Origin: Arthrobacter caoxuetaonis
Lineage (GTDB): Bacteria; Actinomycetota; Actinomycetes; Actinomycetales; Micrococcaceae
Assembly: GCF_023921125.1 (NCBI RefSeq)
Contig: NZ_CP099466.1
Location: 3,472,001 to 3,536,000, forward strand
Direction: 5' to 3'
DNA length: 64,000 bases
The notes beneath the pieces were generated by a model that saw nothing but the letters and a program-made list of their open reading frames with translations, was not told where the DNA came from and made no database searches. Position numbers and translations under genes: made by a program. Below are positions 8,454 through 16,658 of this stretch, in pieces (the stretch's first letter is position 1; every line of letters begins with the position of its first letter).

Positions 8454-9343
8454 GAGCCCAGGCCCAGCAGCCGGACGGCGTTTTCCTTCAGGATCTTGGG
8501 CCGCACCTCGTCCTTCAACGGCAGGTCCTCGAAGGCACGCATCCACTTCTGCGGAGTGATCAGCGGGTAGTCGGTGCCGAAGAGCACCTTGTCCTGCAGG
8601 ACGGAGTTGGAGAGCTTCACCAGCGACTCCGGGAAGTACTTGGGCGACCAGCCGGACAGGTCGATGAAGACGTTCGACTTGTGGGTGGCGATCGAGTTGG
8701 CTTCGTCCTGCCACGGCACCGACGGGTGCGCCATGATGATCTGGAACCCGGGGAAATCCGCGGCGACATCATCCAGCAGCAGCGGGTTCGAGTAGCCCAG
8801 CTTGATTCCGGACCCGCCGGGGGTGCCGGCGCCCATGCCGTTCTGCCCGGTATGGAAGACCGCAGGCAGGCCGAGCTGCTCCAGGGCTTCCCACAGCGGG
8901 TAATAGCGTTCGTCCGACGGATTGAAGCCCTGCAGGCTGGGGTGGAACTTGAACCCGCGGACCCCGTAGTCCTCGGCCAGCAGTTTCGCCCGGTCGATGG
9001 CTTCCGCACCGGTGAGCGGATCCACCGATCCAAACGGGATCAGCACGTCGTTGTTCCGGGCCGCGCCCTCGGCGATGTCTTCGATGCTGTTCGGCTCGTG
9101 CTTCAACCGCGTCCGGGCGTCCACCGTGAAGACTACTGCGGCCATGTTCAGCTCGCGGTAGGTCGCCGCGATGTCATCGAGCGACGGCGTCCGTTCCTCG
9201 GTCTTGAAGTACTTGCTGGAGGCGTCCATCAGGTCCTGCGGCAGCGAGACGTGTCCGTGCCCGTCAATTTCGATATGCACATGCATGTCGATCGCGGTGA
9301 GCGAGTCAACGTCCAGGCCCAGCTCGTAGCGGGTGGGTGCCAT
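8450..9343 (-). CDS. Amidohydrolase-family protein, probable beta-ketoacyl-CoA hydrolase
   Basis: A 297-residue metal-dependent hydrolase of the amidohydrolase-2 (ACMSD-like) fold. Visible metal ligands are the N-terminal HVH pair (His21, His23), a histidine in AVFHTGQNG, IIMAHPS, and the C-terminal aspartate in FGTDYPLI. In corynebacterial phd and rhodococcal cou clusters a member of this family hydrolyses the beta-ketoacyl-CoA of phenylpropanoids in place of a thiolase. The genes around this one are the same kinds of enzyme and no thiolase is present, so I infer that role. It overlaps the acyl-CoA dehydrogenase start by four bases and follows the SDR by two. Confidence 0.8.
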   Translation of the reverse strand: MAPTRYELGLDVDSLTAIDMHVHIEIDGHGHVSLPQDLMDASSKYFKTEERTPSLDDIAATYRELNMAAVVFTVDARTRLKHEPNSIEDIAEGAARNNDVLIPFGSVDPLTGAEAIDRAKLLAEDYGVRGFKFHPSLQGFNPSDERYYPLWEALEQLGLPAVFHTGQNGMGAGTPGGSGIKLGYSNPLLLDDVAADFPGFQIIMAHPSVPWQDEANSIATHKSNVFIDLSGWSPKYFPESLVKLSNSVLQDKVLFGTDYPLITPQKWMRAFEDLPLKDEVRPKILKENAVRLLGLGS

Positions 9344-9345
9344 GG

Positions 9346-10272
9346 CTACTTCGCCGCCGCTTCGGGCTGGAGCTCGGCGGGCAGCGGCGGGAACTTCTCC
9401 CCCACACTCTGCTGCTGCCCGGCGAACGGGAACGCCGACGCGAGATCCGCATAGGACCAGCCGCCGTCACGGTACTCAGTGGCCACAGCCTCAGGATGGG
9501 ACCACAGCTGCAAACGGTCCCCGCCCACACCAATCGCCTGACCCGTGATCCCGGCAGCTTCCTCCGACGCCAGGAACGCCACCAGCCCGGCAACATCCTC
9601 CGCCGTACCAAAACCCAGGTCCTTGCGGAAGAAATCAGGCATCGCCTCACCGCGCTCGTCCGCTTCCACGGCGGCAGCGAAATACGGGACCGTCTTCGTC
9701 ATCGCCGTCGCAGCCACCGGAATCACCGCATTGGCAGTCACACCGGCCTTCTTCATCTCCATCGCCCAGGTCCGCACCATGCCCACGATCCCGGCCTTCG
9801 CCGCAGCGTAGTTGGTCTGTCCGAAGTTTCCGCGCTGCCCGGTCGGGGAACCGATCGTGATGATCCGGCCGGCCACGTTGTGTTCCTTGAAGTAGGCATA
9901 GGCCTCCCGCACACAGGTGAACGTCCCGCGCAGGTGCACGTTGATCACCAGGTCAAAGTCCTCATCGGTCATCTTCAGCAGCGACTTATCGCGCAGTACC
10001 CCGGCATTGGTCACCAGGATGTCCAGGCCGCCGAAGTTCTCCACCGCAGCATCCACCAGGGCCTTCGCCGTCTCGGTGGACCCCACCGGGGCAACAACAG
10101 CCACGGCACGCCCGCCGTCGGCCGTGATCACCGCGACTGCCTCCTCAGCCACAGAAGCATCGACGTCGTTCACCACCACAGCCGCACCCTGCCGGGCCAG
10201 CTCCCGGGCGTAAGCGAGGCCCAGCCCCCGCCCGCTGCCGGTAACAATCGCGACTTTGCCGTCCAGGGACAT
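9346..10272 (-). CDS. SDR family 3-hydroxyacyl-CoA dehydrogenase
   Basis: First gene of the CoA-pathway operon; a 308-residue short-chain dehydrogenase. The cofactor motif TGSGRGLG (11-18), NAG (89-91) and the catalytic Ser142, Tyr155 and Lys159 (NYAAAK) are all present. The C-terminal 60 residues, with a WSHPEAVATEYRDGGW-like stretch, match the longer SDRs related to the dehydrogenase part of multifunctional beta-oxidation enzymes. It would oxidise the 3-hydroxyacyl-CoA formed by the MaoC hydratase to the 3-keto form. A promoter with an overlapping palindrome lies just upstream at 10327-10362. Confidence 0.88.
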   Translation of the reverse strand: MSLDGKVAIVTGSGRGLGLAYARELARQGAAVVVNDVDASVAEEAVAVITADGGRAVAVVAPVGSTETAKALVDAAVENFGGLDILVTNAGVLRDKSLLKMTDEDFDLVINVHLRGTFTCVREAYAYFKEHNVAGRIITIGSPTGQRGNFGQTNYAAAKAGIVGMVRTWAMEMKKAGVTANAVIPVAATAMTKTVPYFAAAVEADERGEAMPDFFRKDLGFGTAEDVAGLVAFLASEEAAGITGQAIGVGGDRLQLWSHPEAVATEYRDGGWSYADLASAFPFAGQQQSVGEKFPPLPAELQPEAAAK

Positions 10273-10326
10273 GATGACTCCTTCTTCCCGGCAGCACCGG
10301 GCTCCGTTGACCTGCTCTTTTGTTCC

Positions 10327-10362
10327 ATCCTGACGGGAATGATTGAGAAAGTCAACGGTTGA
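10327..10362 (-). promoter_or_regulatory. Promoter and putative repressor operator of the CoA-degradation operon
   Basis: On the minus strand, TTGACT (10350-10355) and CAGGAT (10327-10332) are separated by 17 bases, a good sigma-70-type promoter placed 55 bases before the SDR start. The odd-length palindrome TCAACGGTTGA (10352-10362) covers the -35 element, a usual position for a repressor that blocks RNA polymerase. No regulator gene is adjacent to the operon. The sites are seen; the function is inferred. Confidence 0.5.
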
Positions 10363-10432
10363 TTAAGGCACTCATTATGTCGCCGGCGCAGCGGGCTGGC
10401 TGCTGCCTTCGGGTGGGCTGGCTAAGCCAGAA

Positions 10433-11953
10433 TTACGGCAGTTCGCCCGAAAGCCGGTCCTGCATGGAGAGCGAGGAGTCGTTCAGCCCGATGATCCGGA
10501 CAGCTTTGCCCCGGCTGCGGTACTTCTCGGTGATCGCATCCAGCGCGGCGACAGTGGAGGCATCCCAGACGTGCGAAGCGCCCAGGTCGATCACAACGTC
10601 AGCCGGATCAAGGGCGTACTCGAACTGGGTGTAGAGGTCGTTGGAGGAGGCGAAGAACAGCTCACCGTGAACCACGTAAGTGACCTTGGCGCCGTCGCCG
10701 TCCACCATGCGCTGCACGGTGACGAAGTGCGCCACGCGGCGGGCGAAAAGCACCATCGCAGCCAACACGCCTGCTCCGACGCCGATGGCGAGGTTATGCG
10801 TGAGCACCGTGGCCAGGACGGTGATGAGCATGACGGCGGTCTCCGACTTGGGCATCCGGCGCAGGGTGGACGGGCGGATGCTGTGCCAGTCGAAGGCCGC
10901 ATAAGCGACGAAGATCATCACGGCGACGAGCGCAGCCATCGGAATCAGGGCCACGATGTCGCCGAGGACCACCACCAGGATAAGCAGGAAAACGCCGGCC
11001 AGGAACGTCGAGATCCGGGTGCGGGCGCCCGAGGCCTTGACGTTCATCATGGTCTGGCCGACGACGGCGCAGCCGCCCATGCCGCCGAAGAATCCGGTAA
11101 CGATGTTGGCGATGCCCTGCCCGGCGGCCTCCCGCGGCTTAGAGGACCGGGTGTCTGTGATGTCATCCACCAGCTTGGCGGTCAGCAGGGATTCGAGCAG
11201 TCCCACAAAGGCCATGGCCACGGCATAGGGAAGAATCCGTTCGAGGGTTTCCAGGCTCAGCGGAACGTCCGGGAACAGCAGCGCGGGCAGCGAATCGGGA
11301 AGTTCACCCTTGTCCCCCACAGTCGGGATGTTCCAGCCGGCTGCCACCGCAGCAATTGTGAGGACCACAATCGCGACCAGCGGCGCGGGCACCGCCGTCG
11401 TCAGCCGCGGCAGGCCAAAGACGATCACCAGTCCGGCGGCGACAACCGGGTAGACCAGCCACGGCACCCCGGTCAGCTCCGGCAGCTGGGAGGAAAACAC
11501 CAGGATGGCGAGGGCGTTGACGAATCCCACCATGACGGAGCGCGGGATGAAGCGCATCAGCTTCGCAACGCCTGCGAGGGCCAGCAGGATCTGCAGGACA
11601 CCGGCCAGGATTACCGTGGGCACGAGGTACTCGACGCCGTAGTTGGCCACCACGGGCGCGATCACGAGGGCGACGGCCCCGGTGGCAGCGGAGATCATCG
11701 CCGGCCTGCCGCCTACGAACGCAATGGTTACGGCCATGGTGAAGGAAGCGAACAGGCCCATGCGCGGGTCGACGCCAGCGATCACCGAGAACGCAATGGC
11801 TTCCGGAATGAGCGCCAGTGCGACGACGAGTCCGGCCAGCACTTCGGTCTTCAGCAGGCGCGGCGAGCGCAGCGTGGTGAGGACCGTCTGCCGGGGTGCG
11901 GGAGCAGGCATTGGGGCTGGTGCCGGCGTTGGTATCGGAGCAGGAAAAGACAA
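10433..11953 (-). CDS. SulP family inorganic anion transporter with STAS domain
   Basis: A 506-residue membrane protein with 10-12 transmembrane segments and a C-terminal STAS domain (about residues 425-495, with DVVIDLGASHVWDASTVAALD). The family carries sulfate, bicarbonate or dicarboxylates in exchange or with sodium; the substrate cannot be read here. The core motif FFGGMGGCAVVGQTMMNVKASGARTR is typical. The assigned start is TTG at 11951-11953, preceded only by a weak GGAA. The first 20 residues are a Pro-Ala repeat, and an in-frame ATG at 11909-11911 would remove most of it. It is divergent from the GNAT gene. Confidence 0.88.
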   Translation of the reverse strand: MSFPAPIPTPAPAPMPAPAPRQTVLTTLRSPRLLKTEVLAGLVVALALIPEAIAFSVIAGVDPRMGLFASFTMAVTIAFVGGRPAMISAATGAVALVIAPVVANYGVEYLVPTVILAGVLQILLALAGVAKLMRFIPRSVMVGFVNALAILVFSSQLPELTGVPWLVYPVVAAGLVIVFGLPRLTTAVPAPLVAIVVLTIAAVAAGWNIPTVGDKGELPDSLPALLFPDVPLSLETLERILPYAVAMAFVGLLESLLTAKLVDDITDTRSSKPREAAGQGIANIVTGFFGGMGGCAVVGQTMMNVKASGARTRISTFLAGVFLLILVVVLGDIVALIPMAALVAVMIFVAYAAFDWHSIRPSTLRRMPKSETAVMLITVLATVLTHNLAIGVGAGVLAAMVLFARRVAHFVTVQRMVDGDGAKVTYVVHGELFFASSNDLYTQFEYALDPADVVIDLGASHVWDASTVAALDAITEKYRSRGKAVRIIGLNDSSLSMQDRLSGELP

Positions 11954-12094
11954 GGCGGTTCCGTTCAGGTGCGGGGAAGTCCGGCGGCCGGGGCGGATTG
12001 CCGGGGCCGTACATCGGATCCGGTTCCAGATTACCGCCGCGTGTTCTGAGTCCCTCTTCAGGCCCCGGCGGGCGGTCCGGCCAATAATGGGTCC

Positions 12095-12673
12095 ATGCCC
12101 GATCCACTGCCGCCCTGGCCTCCCACCACCCCCGCCTTCGGCCGTGTTTTACTGCGCCAGGTGACTGGCGCAGATGCCGGCATGGCCCGGGCGCTGGCTT
12201 CGGATCCCTATGTGACCGCCACCGGCACTCTTCCGCTGCACGCCAGTGAGCAGGAAGCGCTGGCCTGGGTAAAGCGCCAGCGGGGACGTCACCGCGAAGG
12301 CAGAGGGTTCTCCTTCACCATTGAAGAGCAGGCATCCGGCCTTCCGGTTGGACATTGCGGCCTGTGGCTGCAGCATCTCACGGACGGATACGCGAGCGCG
12401 GGCTACGCCGTCGCCCCTGAATTCCGTGGCAGAGGTTTCGCCGCCGAGGCCCTGGCCGCGCTGACTGCCTTCGGCTGGTCCCTGGCCGGTCTCGAGCGGA
12501 TCGAGCTGTTTATTGAGCCCTGGAATACCGCGTCGGTCCGAACCGCCGAGCGTGCCGGGTATGCCCCGGCGGGTGTGCGCCGGAATTATCCGCTGACCGG
12601 CGGCGAGCGGCGGGACATGCGGGTTTATGCCGCGCTGCGCCCTATGGGTCCAGCCGCCGATAAGGCACGGTAA
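12095..12673 (+). CDS. GNAT family N-acetyltransferase (RimJ/RimL type)
   Basis: A 192-residue acetyltransferase. The acetyl-CoA-binding signature is visible as ASAGYAVAPEFRGRGFAAEAL, followed by the RimJ/L-like LERIELFIEPWNTASVRTAERAGY. Such enzymes acetylate ribosomal protein N-termini, amino sugars or small molecules; nothing nearby narrows the substrate. The start is the ATG at 12095, with a weak upstream purine stretch. It is divergent from the SulP gene and stands 146 bases before the DapA-like gene. Confidence 0.85.
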   Translation: MPDPLPPWPPTTPAFGRVLLRQVTGADAGMARALASDPYVTATGTLPLHASEQEALAWVKRQRGRHREGRGFSFTIEEQASGLPVGHCGLWLQHLTDGYASAGYAVAPEFRGRGFAAEALAALTAFGWSLAGLERIELFIEPWNTASVRTAERAGYAPAGVRRNYPLTGGERRDMRVYAALRPMGPAADKAR

Positions 12674-12819
12674 GACCGTCAAAAGGCCCTGGCCACCCAG
12701 GTGCGGCCGCGTCACAAAGATTGCGGTCCACGACCGGAACGCCAAGGTCTGGGAACATAGCCGAATACTCATGCGCAGCGGAAAAGCGTGTTCCCTGCGG
12801 GCACCGGAAGGAACGTGGT

Positions 12820-13710
12820 TTGTTTACCGGACTCAGTGCTTTTCCCCTGACACCGATGCAGGACGACGCCGTGGACGAGGCAGCGTTTGCCTGCCTGGTG
12901 GAACGGCTGGCTGCCTCGGACGTGGATTCGATCGCGGTGCTGGGCAGCACCGGATCCTACGCCTATCTGAGCCCCGGTGAACGCCGGCGCGTTGTGCAGC
13001 TGGCCGCTGCGAACACCGGCTCGAAGCCGCTGATCGTGGGTGTCGGCGCCCTCCGCACCTCCGAGGTGCTGGCAAATGTGCGGGCCGCCGAAGATTCCGG
13101 GGCCGCAGGGATCCTGCTTGCCCCGGTGAGTTACCAGGCCCTTACGGACGGCGACGTTTATGGCCTGTTCCGCGACGTCACCGACGCCACGGACCTGCCG
13201 GTCATCATTTACGACAACCCCGGCACGACGCATTTCACCTTCAGCACTGAGCTGTACGGACAGATCGCGGCACTGCCCGGCATCGCCTCGATCAAGATCC
13301 CCCCGGTTACCGCCGCGGCCGCAGCAGGGCGGGTCAGCGCCGTCCGTGCGGTTATCCCGGACCACGTCACCATCGGAATCTCAGGCGATGCGGCTGCTGC
13401 GGATGGGCTGAACGCCGGCTGCGACGCCTGGTACTCCGCCGTGGCCGGCACCCTCCCCGAACCGGCGCTGGCGATCCTGCGCGCCGCCCGCGAGGGCAGG
13501 CCGCACGACGCCGCCGCTGAGTCTGCCCGGCTGGCGCCGCTTTGGGAGCTCTTTGCCGAACACGGCAGCCTGCGGGTCATCGCCGCCGTAGCTGAGCATC
13601 TGGGCTTCGCCCCGCGGAACTGCCTGCCCCGCCCGCTGCGCGGACTGGACGCTGAGGACCGCAGGCGGGTGGCCGGCGTCGTCGATGCCCTGGGCTTCAC
13701 CGCCGGGTAG
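12820..13710 (+). CDS. Dihydrodipicolinate synthase (DapA) family aldolase/lyase
   Basis: A 296-residue TIM-barrel enzyme of the DapA/NanA group, which condenses or cleaves pyruvate or a related 2-oxo acid through a Schiff base on lysine. The family pattern is clear: LSAFPLTP at the N-terminus, VLGSTGSYAYL, the YDNPGTT tyrosine motif, and the Schiff-base lysine in ASIKIPP. I choose the TTG at 12820-12822 because GGAAGGAA ends six bases before it and the protein then begins with the conserved strand. The longer frame from 12721 adds a tail without homology. With no lysine-pathway genes nearby, it is probably a catabolic lyase, not the housekeeping DapA. Confidence 0.85.
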   Translation: MFTGLSAFPLTPMQDDAVDEAAFACLVERLAASDVDSIAVLGSTGSYAYLSPGERRRVVQLAAANTGSKPLIVGVGALRTSEVLANVRAAEDSGAAGILLAPVSYQALTDGDVYGLFRDVTDATDLPVIIYDNPGTTHFTFSTELYGQIAALPGIASIKIPPVTAAAAAGRVSAVRAVIPDHVTIGISGDAAAADGLNAGCDAWYSAVAGTLPEPALAILRAAREGRPHDAAAESARLAPLWELFAEHGSLRVIAAVAEHLGFAPRNCLPRPLRGLDAEDRRRVAGVVDALGFTAG

Positions 13711-13879
13711 GCAGGGTAGGCAGGGCCAACGGTGGACTGCAGCGGGCACAGCCGATGCGGCACGGGAACGAATTAGTCAGCTGCGGGGCGAAGAGGCGCA
13801 TCAGAGGGCTGCAAGACGCTTTCGGTGGACCGAACTGTAACCCTTACGGGCCCTGCCCCGTGCCCACCCGGGTGGCCGG

Positions 13880-14359
13880 TTATGCCCGGCGTGCCAGGTC
13901 GTACAGCTGCCGCAGGGCCGCAGCCTCGGTCTGCTCCAACACCTTGGCCGGATCGCCCTCGAAGGAATGCCGGGCATGGCCGGTTTCTCCCCGGAGGCTC
14001 CAGCCAATGTAGACGGTTCCCGCCGGCTGGCCCTCGAGCGGACCGGGACCGCCCGCACCGGTGGTGGAAATGGTCAGGTCGGCATCGAAGAGCTTTGCTG
14101 CACCAGCTGCCATCTCTTCGGCGCACCGGGCGCTCACGACCGGACCAGCACTGACGCCAAGCACTGCGTGTTTAATTTCCGTCATGTAGGCGACGATCCC
14201 CCCGCTCAACCACGAACCCGTGTCCCCGCCTTTTCCAAGCACGCCAGTGAGGTTTCCGCAGGTCAGGGACTCTGCGAGCGCGACCGTCAAACCTGCGCGG
14301 GTGACCTCTTCTGCGACGAGGTCCGGGAGTTGATTCAGAGGCTCAGTTCCGGCATCCAT
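13880..14359 (-). CDS. pncC: Nicotinamide-nucleotide amidohydrolase (stand-alone CinA domain)
   Basis: A 159-residue CinA C-terminal-type protein that converts nicotinamide mononucleotide to nicotinate mononucleotide in pyridine salvage. Characteristic segments are VALAESLTCGNLTGVLG, VAYMTEIKHAVLGV and TTGAGGPGPLEGQPAGTVYIG. The size equals a free CinA domain without the ADP-ribose pyrophosphatase half. It is divergent from the glycosyltransferase cluster. The shared 122-base gap is AT-rich (TATGCT, TTGATT and TACTAT elements around 14390-14420) and probably holds promoters for both directions. Confidence 0.9.
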   Translation of the reverse strand: MDAGTEPLNQLPDLVAEEVTRAGLTVALAESLTCGNLTGVLGKGGDTGSWLSGGIVAYMTEIKHAVLGVSAGPVVSARCAEEMAAGAAKLFDADLTISTTGAGGPGPLEGQPAGTVYIGWSLRGETGHARHSFEGDPAKVLEQTEAAALRQLYDLARRA

Positions 14360-14481
14360 AAAGGCCTTTTGCCACCTTTCTGCGTTCTTATGCTATTGAT
14401 TACTAACGGTACTTACTATTTCATCACGCGCGGCTCCGGTGCTTTGACGGCCCGCCGCCACAACACGAACGGGGGTCCGAT

Positions 14482-15594
14482 GTGAGGGCGCGAGAATCCA
14501 TCCGGGTCGCCAGTGTTCCTTCCGGTCACGTGTATATCCGCCACCTGGCTCCGCTTCCCGGTGCGGCCGGGGAACTTCCCGCCGTCGTCCGCCTCCCGGA
14601 CCCGGACCCCGACTCTCCGGACCGCGCAGCCACGGAGAAGTGGTGGCCGCCGGTGATGCTCCATGCCGGCTGGATCGAGGAAAATGCCTCATCGTTCGAC
14701 GTTTTCCACATCCACTTTGGGTTCGACGCCCAGGATCCGCGGGACCTCCAGGAAGCGGTCAGCGCCCTGAAGCGCCACGGCAAGCCGCTGGTGTACACGG
14801 TGCATGACCTGCGCAATCCCCACCACGAGTCGCCCGCAGCCCATGATGCCCACCTTGATGTCCTGATCCCTGCCGCTGACGAGCTCATCACCCTCACCGC
14901 GGGCGCAGCCGCGGAAATCGAACGCCGCTGGGGCCGGTTGGCCCGGGTTCTCCCGCATCCGCACGTCGTCGAACTTGAGACCATGGCCGGTTTTGCCCGT
15001 CCCCACAAAGCCAACGGGCCTTTCCGGGTAGGTGTACACGTTAAGAGCCTGCGGGCGAGTATGGAACCGCTGCCGGTCATCCGTGCCCTGCTGGAAGCCG
15101 CACGCGAGGACGGCTCCATGGTGGTGCAGGTCAACGGGCACTGCGATGTGCTGCAGCCCGACGGCGCCCGGTACAACGCCGAGCTGGCGCAGTTCCTGCG
15201 GGACCATTCGGGATCCGGCGAGCTGGAGGTGAAGATCCACGACTTCCTGCCCGACGACGAGCTGTGGGAATATCTCGCCGGCCTGGACCTGTCAGTACTG
15301 CCGTACCGCTTCGGCACGCACTCCGGCTGGCTTGAAGCCTGCCGGGACCTGGGCACAGCCGTTGCCGCTCCGGACTGCGGTTTCTACGCGGACCAGGGGC
15401 CGGTCTTCAGCTATTCCCACAATGAGGCCGGGCTGGACGCTGCGTCTCTGAAGGCCGCCGTCCTGGCAGCCCGCGGCGCCGGGCCTCCGAACCCGCTTAC
15501 CGCAGCTGACCGCGCCCGGCAGCGGGACACAATCGCGCGGGCCCACGCAGAGCTGTACGCGTCACTGCTGGACCGCATCGGGGTGCTGCAGTGA
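14482..15594 (+). CDS. Glycosyltransferase, GT4-like (first of four)
   Basis: A 370-residue GT-B fold protein. VFHIHFGFDAQDPRDLQEAV and HGKPLVYTVHDLRNPHHES mark the N-terminal acceptor domain of GT4 relatives, and LTLTAGAAAEIERRWG resembles the linker. The C-terminal donor domain is short and lacks an obvious EX7E motif, so it may be a divergent member. Start is GTG 14482 after GGGGG. Its stop overlaps the next start (GTGA at 15591-15594), which opens a chain of four coupled glycosyltransferase genes. No polymerase, flippase or lipid-carrier gene is adjacent. Confidence 0.78.
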   Translation: MRARESIRVASVPSGHVYIRHLAPLPGAAGELPAVVRLPDPDPDSPDRAATEKWWPPVMLHAGWIEENASSFDVFHIHFGFDAQDPRDLQEAVSALKRHGKPLVYTVHDLRNPHHESPAAHDAHLDVLIPAADELITLTAGAAAEIERRWGRLARVLPHPHVVELETMAGFARPHKANGPFRVGVHVKSLRASMEPLPVIRALLEAAREDGSMVVQVNGHCDVLQPDGARYNAELAQFLRDHSGSGELEVKIHDFLPDDELWEYLAGLDLSVLPYRFGTHSGWLEACRDLGTAVAAPDCGFYADQGPVFSYSHNEAGLDAASLKAAVLAARGAGPPNPLTAADRARQRDTIARAHAELYASLLDRIGVLQ

Positions 15595-16658
15595 GACTGT
15601 GCATCGTCGGGCCGTCCCGCTTTCCGATCAGTGAACCGTTTGCCGGCGGTCTCGAGGCACACACCCATGCGCTGGTCTCGGCGCTGCGCTCCCGGGGGCA
15701 CGACATCACGCTCTTTGCGGCCGCCGGATCTGACCCGGACCTGCAGGTGGAGTTCCTTGAGGTGCCCGCGTTCGAAATGAGTGCAGCCGCCCGGAACGAC
15801 GTCGGAGCACTGCCGGAACAGTGGATGGCAGAGCACCACGCCTACCTCTCGCTCATGCTCGACCTCGCCGAGCACGGACACCACAGGTACGACGCCGTCC
15901 TGAACACGAGCATCCATCACCTGCCCGTTGCGATGTCACGGATGCTGCACGTTCCGCTGGTGACTATCCTGCACACCCCTCCCGTGGGCTGGATCGAGTC
16001 GGCCATCCGGGTGCGCGGTGACCTGACCCGTTTCATCGCTGTCAGCAACCACACCCGCAACGCGTGGGCGCCGCTGGTCGAATCCACGGCCATCCTCAAT
16101 GGCGTGGATACCCGCAAGTGGGAGCAGGGGCCAGGCGGCGGAGCGCCGATCTGGTTTGGACGCATCGTTCCCGAAAAGGGCACGGCCCTTGCCATACGCG
16201 CCGCGAAACTGGCGGGGATGCCGCTGGATCTCGCCGGACCGGTCTTCGACCGCGCCTACTTTGAATCCGAGATAGAGCCGCACCTGGACGGCAGCATCCG
16301 GTATCTGGGCCACCTCGACCACGTCCAGCTCCGCCGCGCCGTCCGGAACGCCTGCGCAGCACTGGTGACACCGCGCTGGGATGAGCCCTACGGATTGGTG
16401 GCCGCAGAAGCGCTGGCCGCCGGCACGCCGGTTGCCGCTTTCGAACGCGGAGCACTCCCGGAGATCCTGACGGAGGACTGCGGGCGCCTGGCCCCGCCGG
16501 ACGACGTCGACGCCCTGGCTTCCGGCCTCCGCGAGGCAGCCGGACTGGACCGCGGGGCTGCCCGCCGCCGGGCCGAGGCGTTCTGCTCCCACGACCGGAT
16601 GGTGGATGAATACGAGTCCCTGCTCCTGGCCGCGGGGAGCCAAACGGTGGCCGCATGA
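15591..16658 (+). CDS. Glycosyltransferase family 4
   Basis: A 355-residue retaining GT4 enzyme. The N-terminus has the classical glycine-rich opening FAGGLEAHTHALVSALRSRGHDITLFA. The donor domain has FGRIVPEKGTALAI and the nucleotide-sugar pocket DEPYGLVAAEALAAGTPVAAFERGALPEI with an EX7E-like pair. Acceptor and sugar are unknown. It starts at GTG 15591 overlapping the previous stop and ends by overlapping the next gene by four bases (ATGA at 16655-16658). Confidence 0.88.
   Translation: MRLCIVGPSRFPISEPFAGGLEAHTHALVSALRSRGHDITLFAAAGSDPDLQVEFLEVPAFEMSAAARNDVGALPEQWMAEHHAYLSLMLDLAEHGHHRYDAVLNTSIHHLPVAMSRMLHVPLVTILHTPPVGWIESAIRVRGDLTRFIAVSNHTRNAWAPLVESTAILNGVDTRKWEQGPGGGAPIWFGRIVPEKGTALAIRAAKLAGMPLDLAGPVFDRAYFESEIEPHLDGSIRYLGHLDHVQLRRAVRNACAALVTPRWDEPYGLVAAEALAAGTPVAAFERGALPEILTEDCGRLAPPDDVDALASGLREAAGLDRGAARRRAEAFCSHDRMVDEYESLLLAAGSQTVAA

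Noticed and set aside
10571..12049. Open frame of 492 codons opposite the SulP transporter
   Set aside because: Shadow of the SulP coding sequence: very rich in His, Asp, Gly and Arg, with no domain, while the minus strand gives a full transporter.
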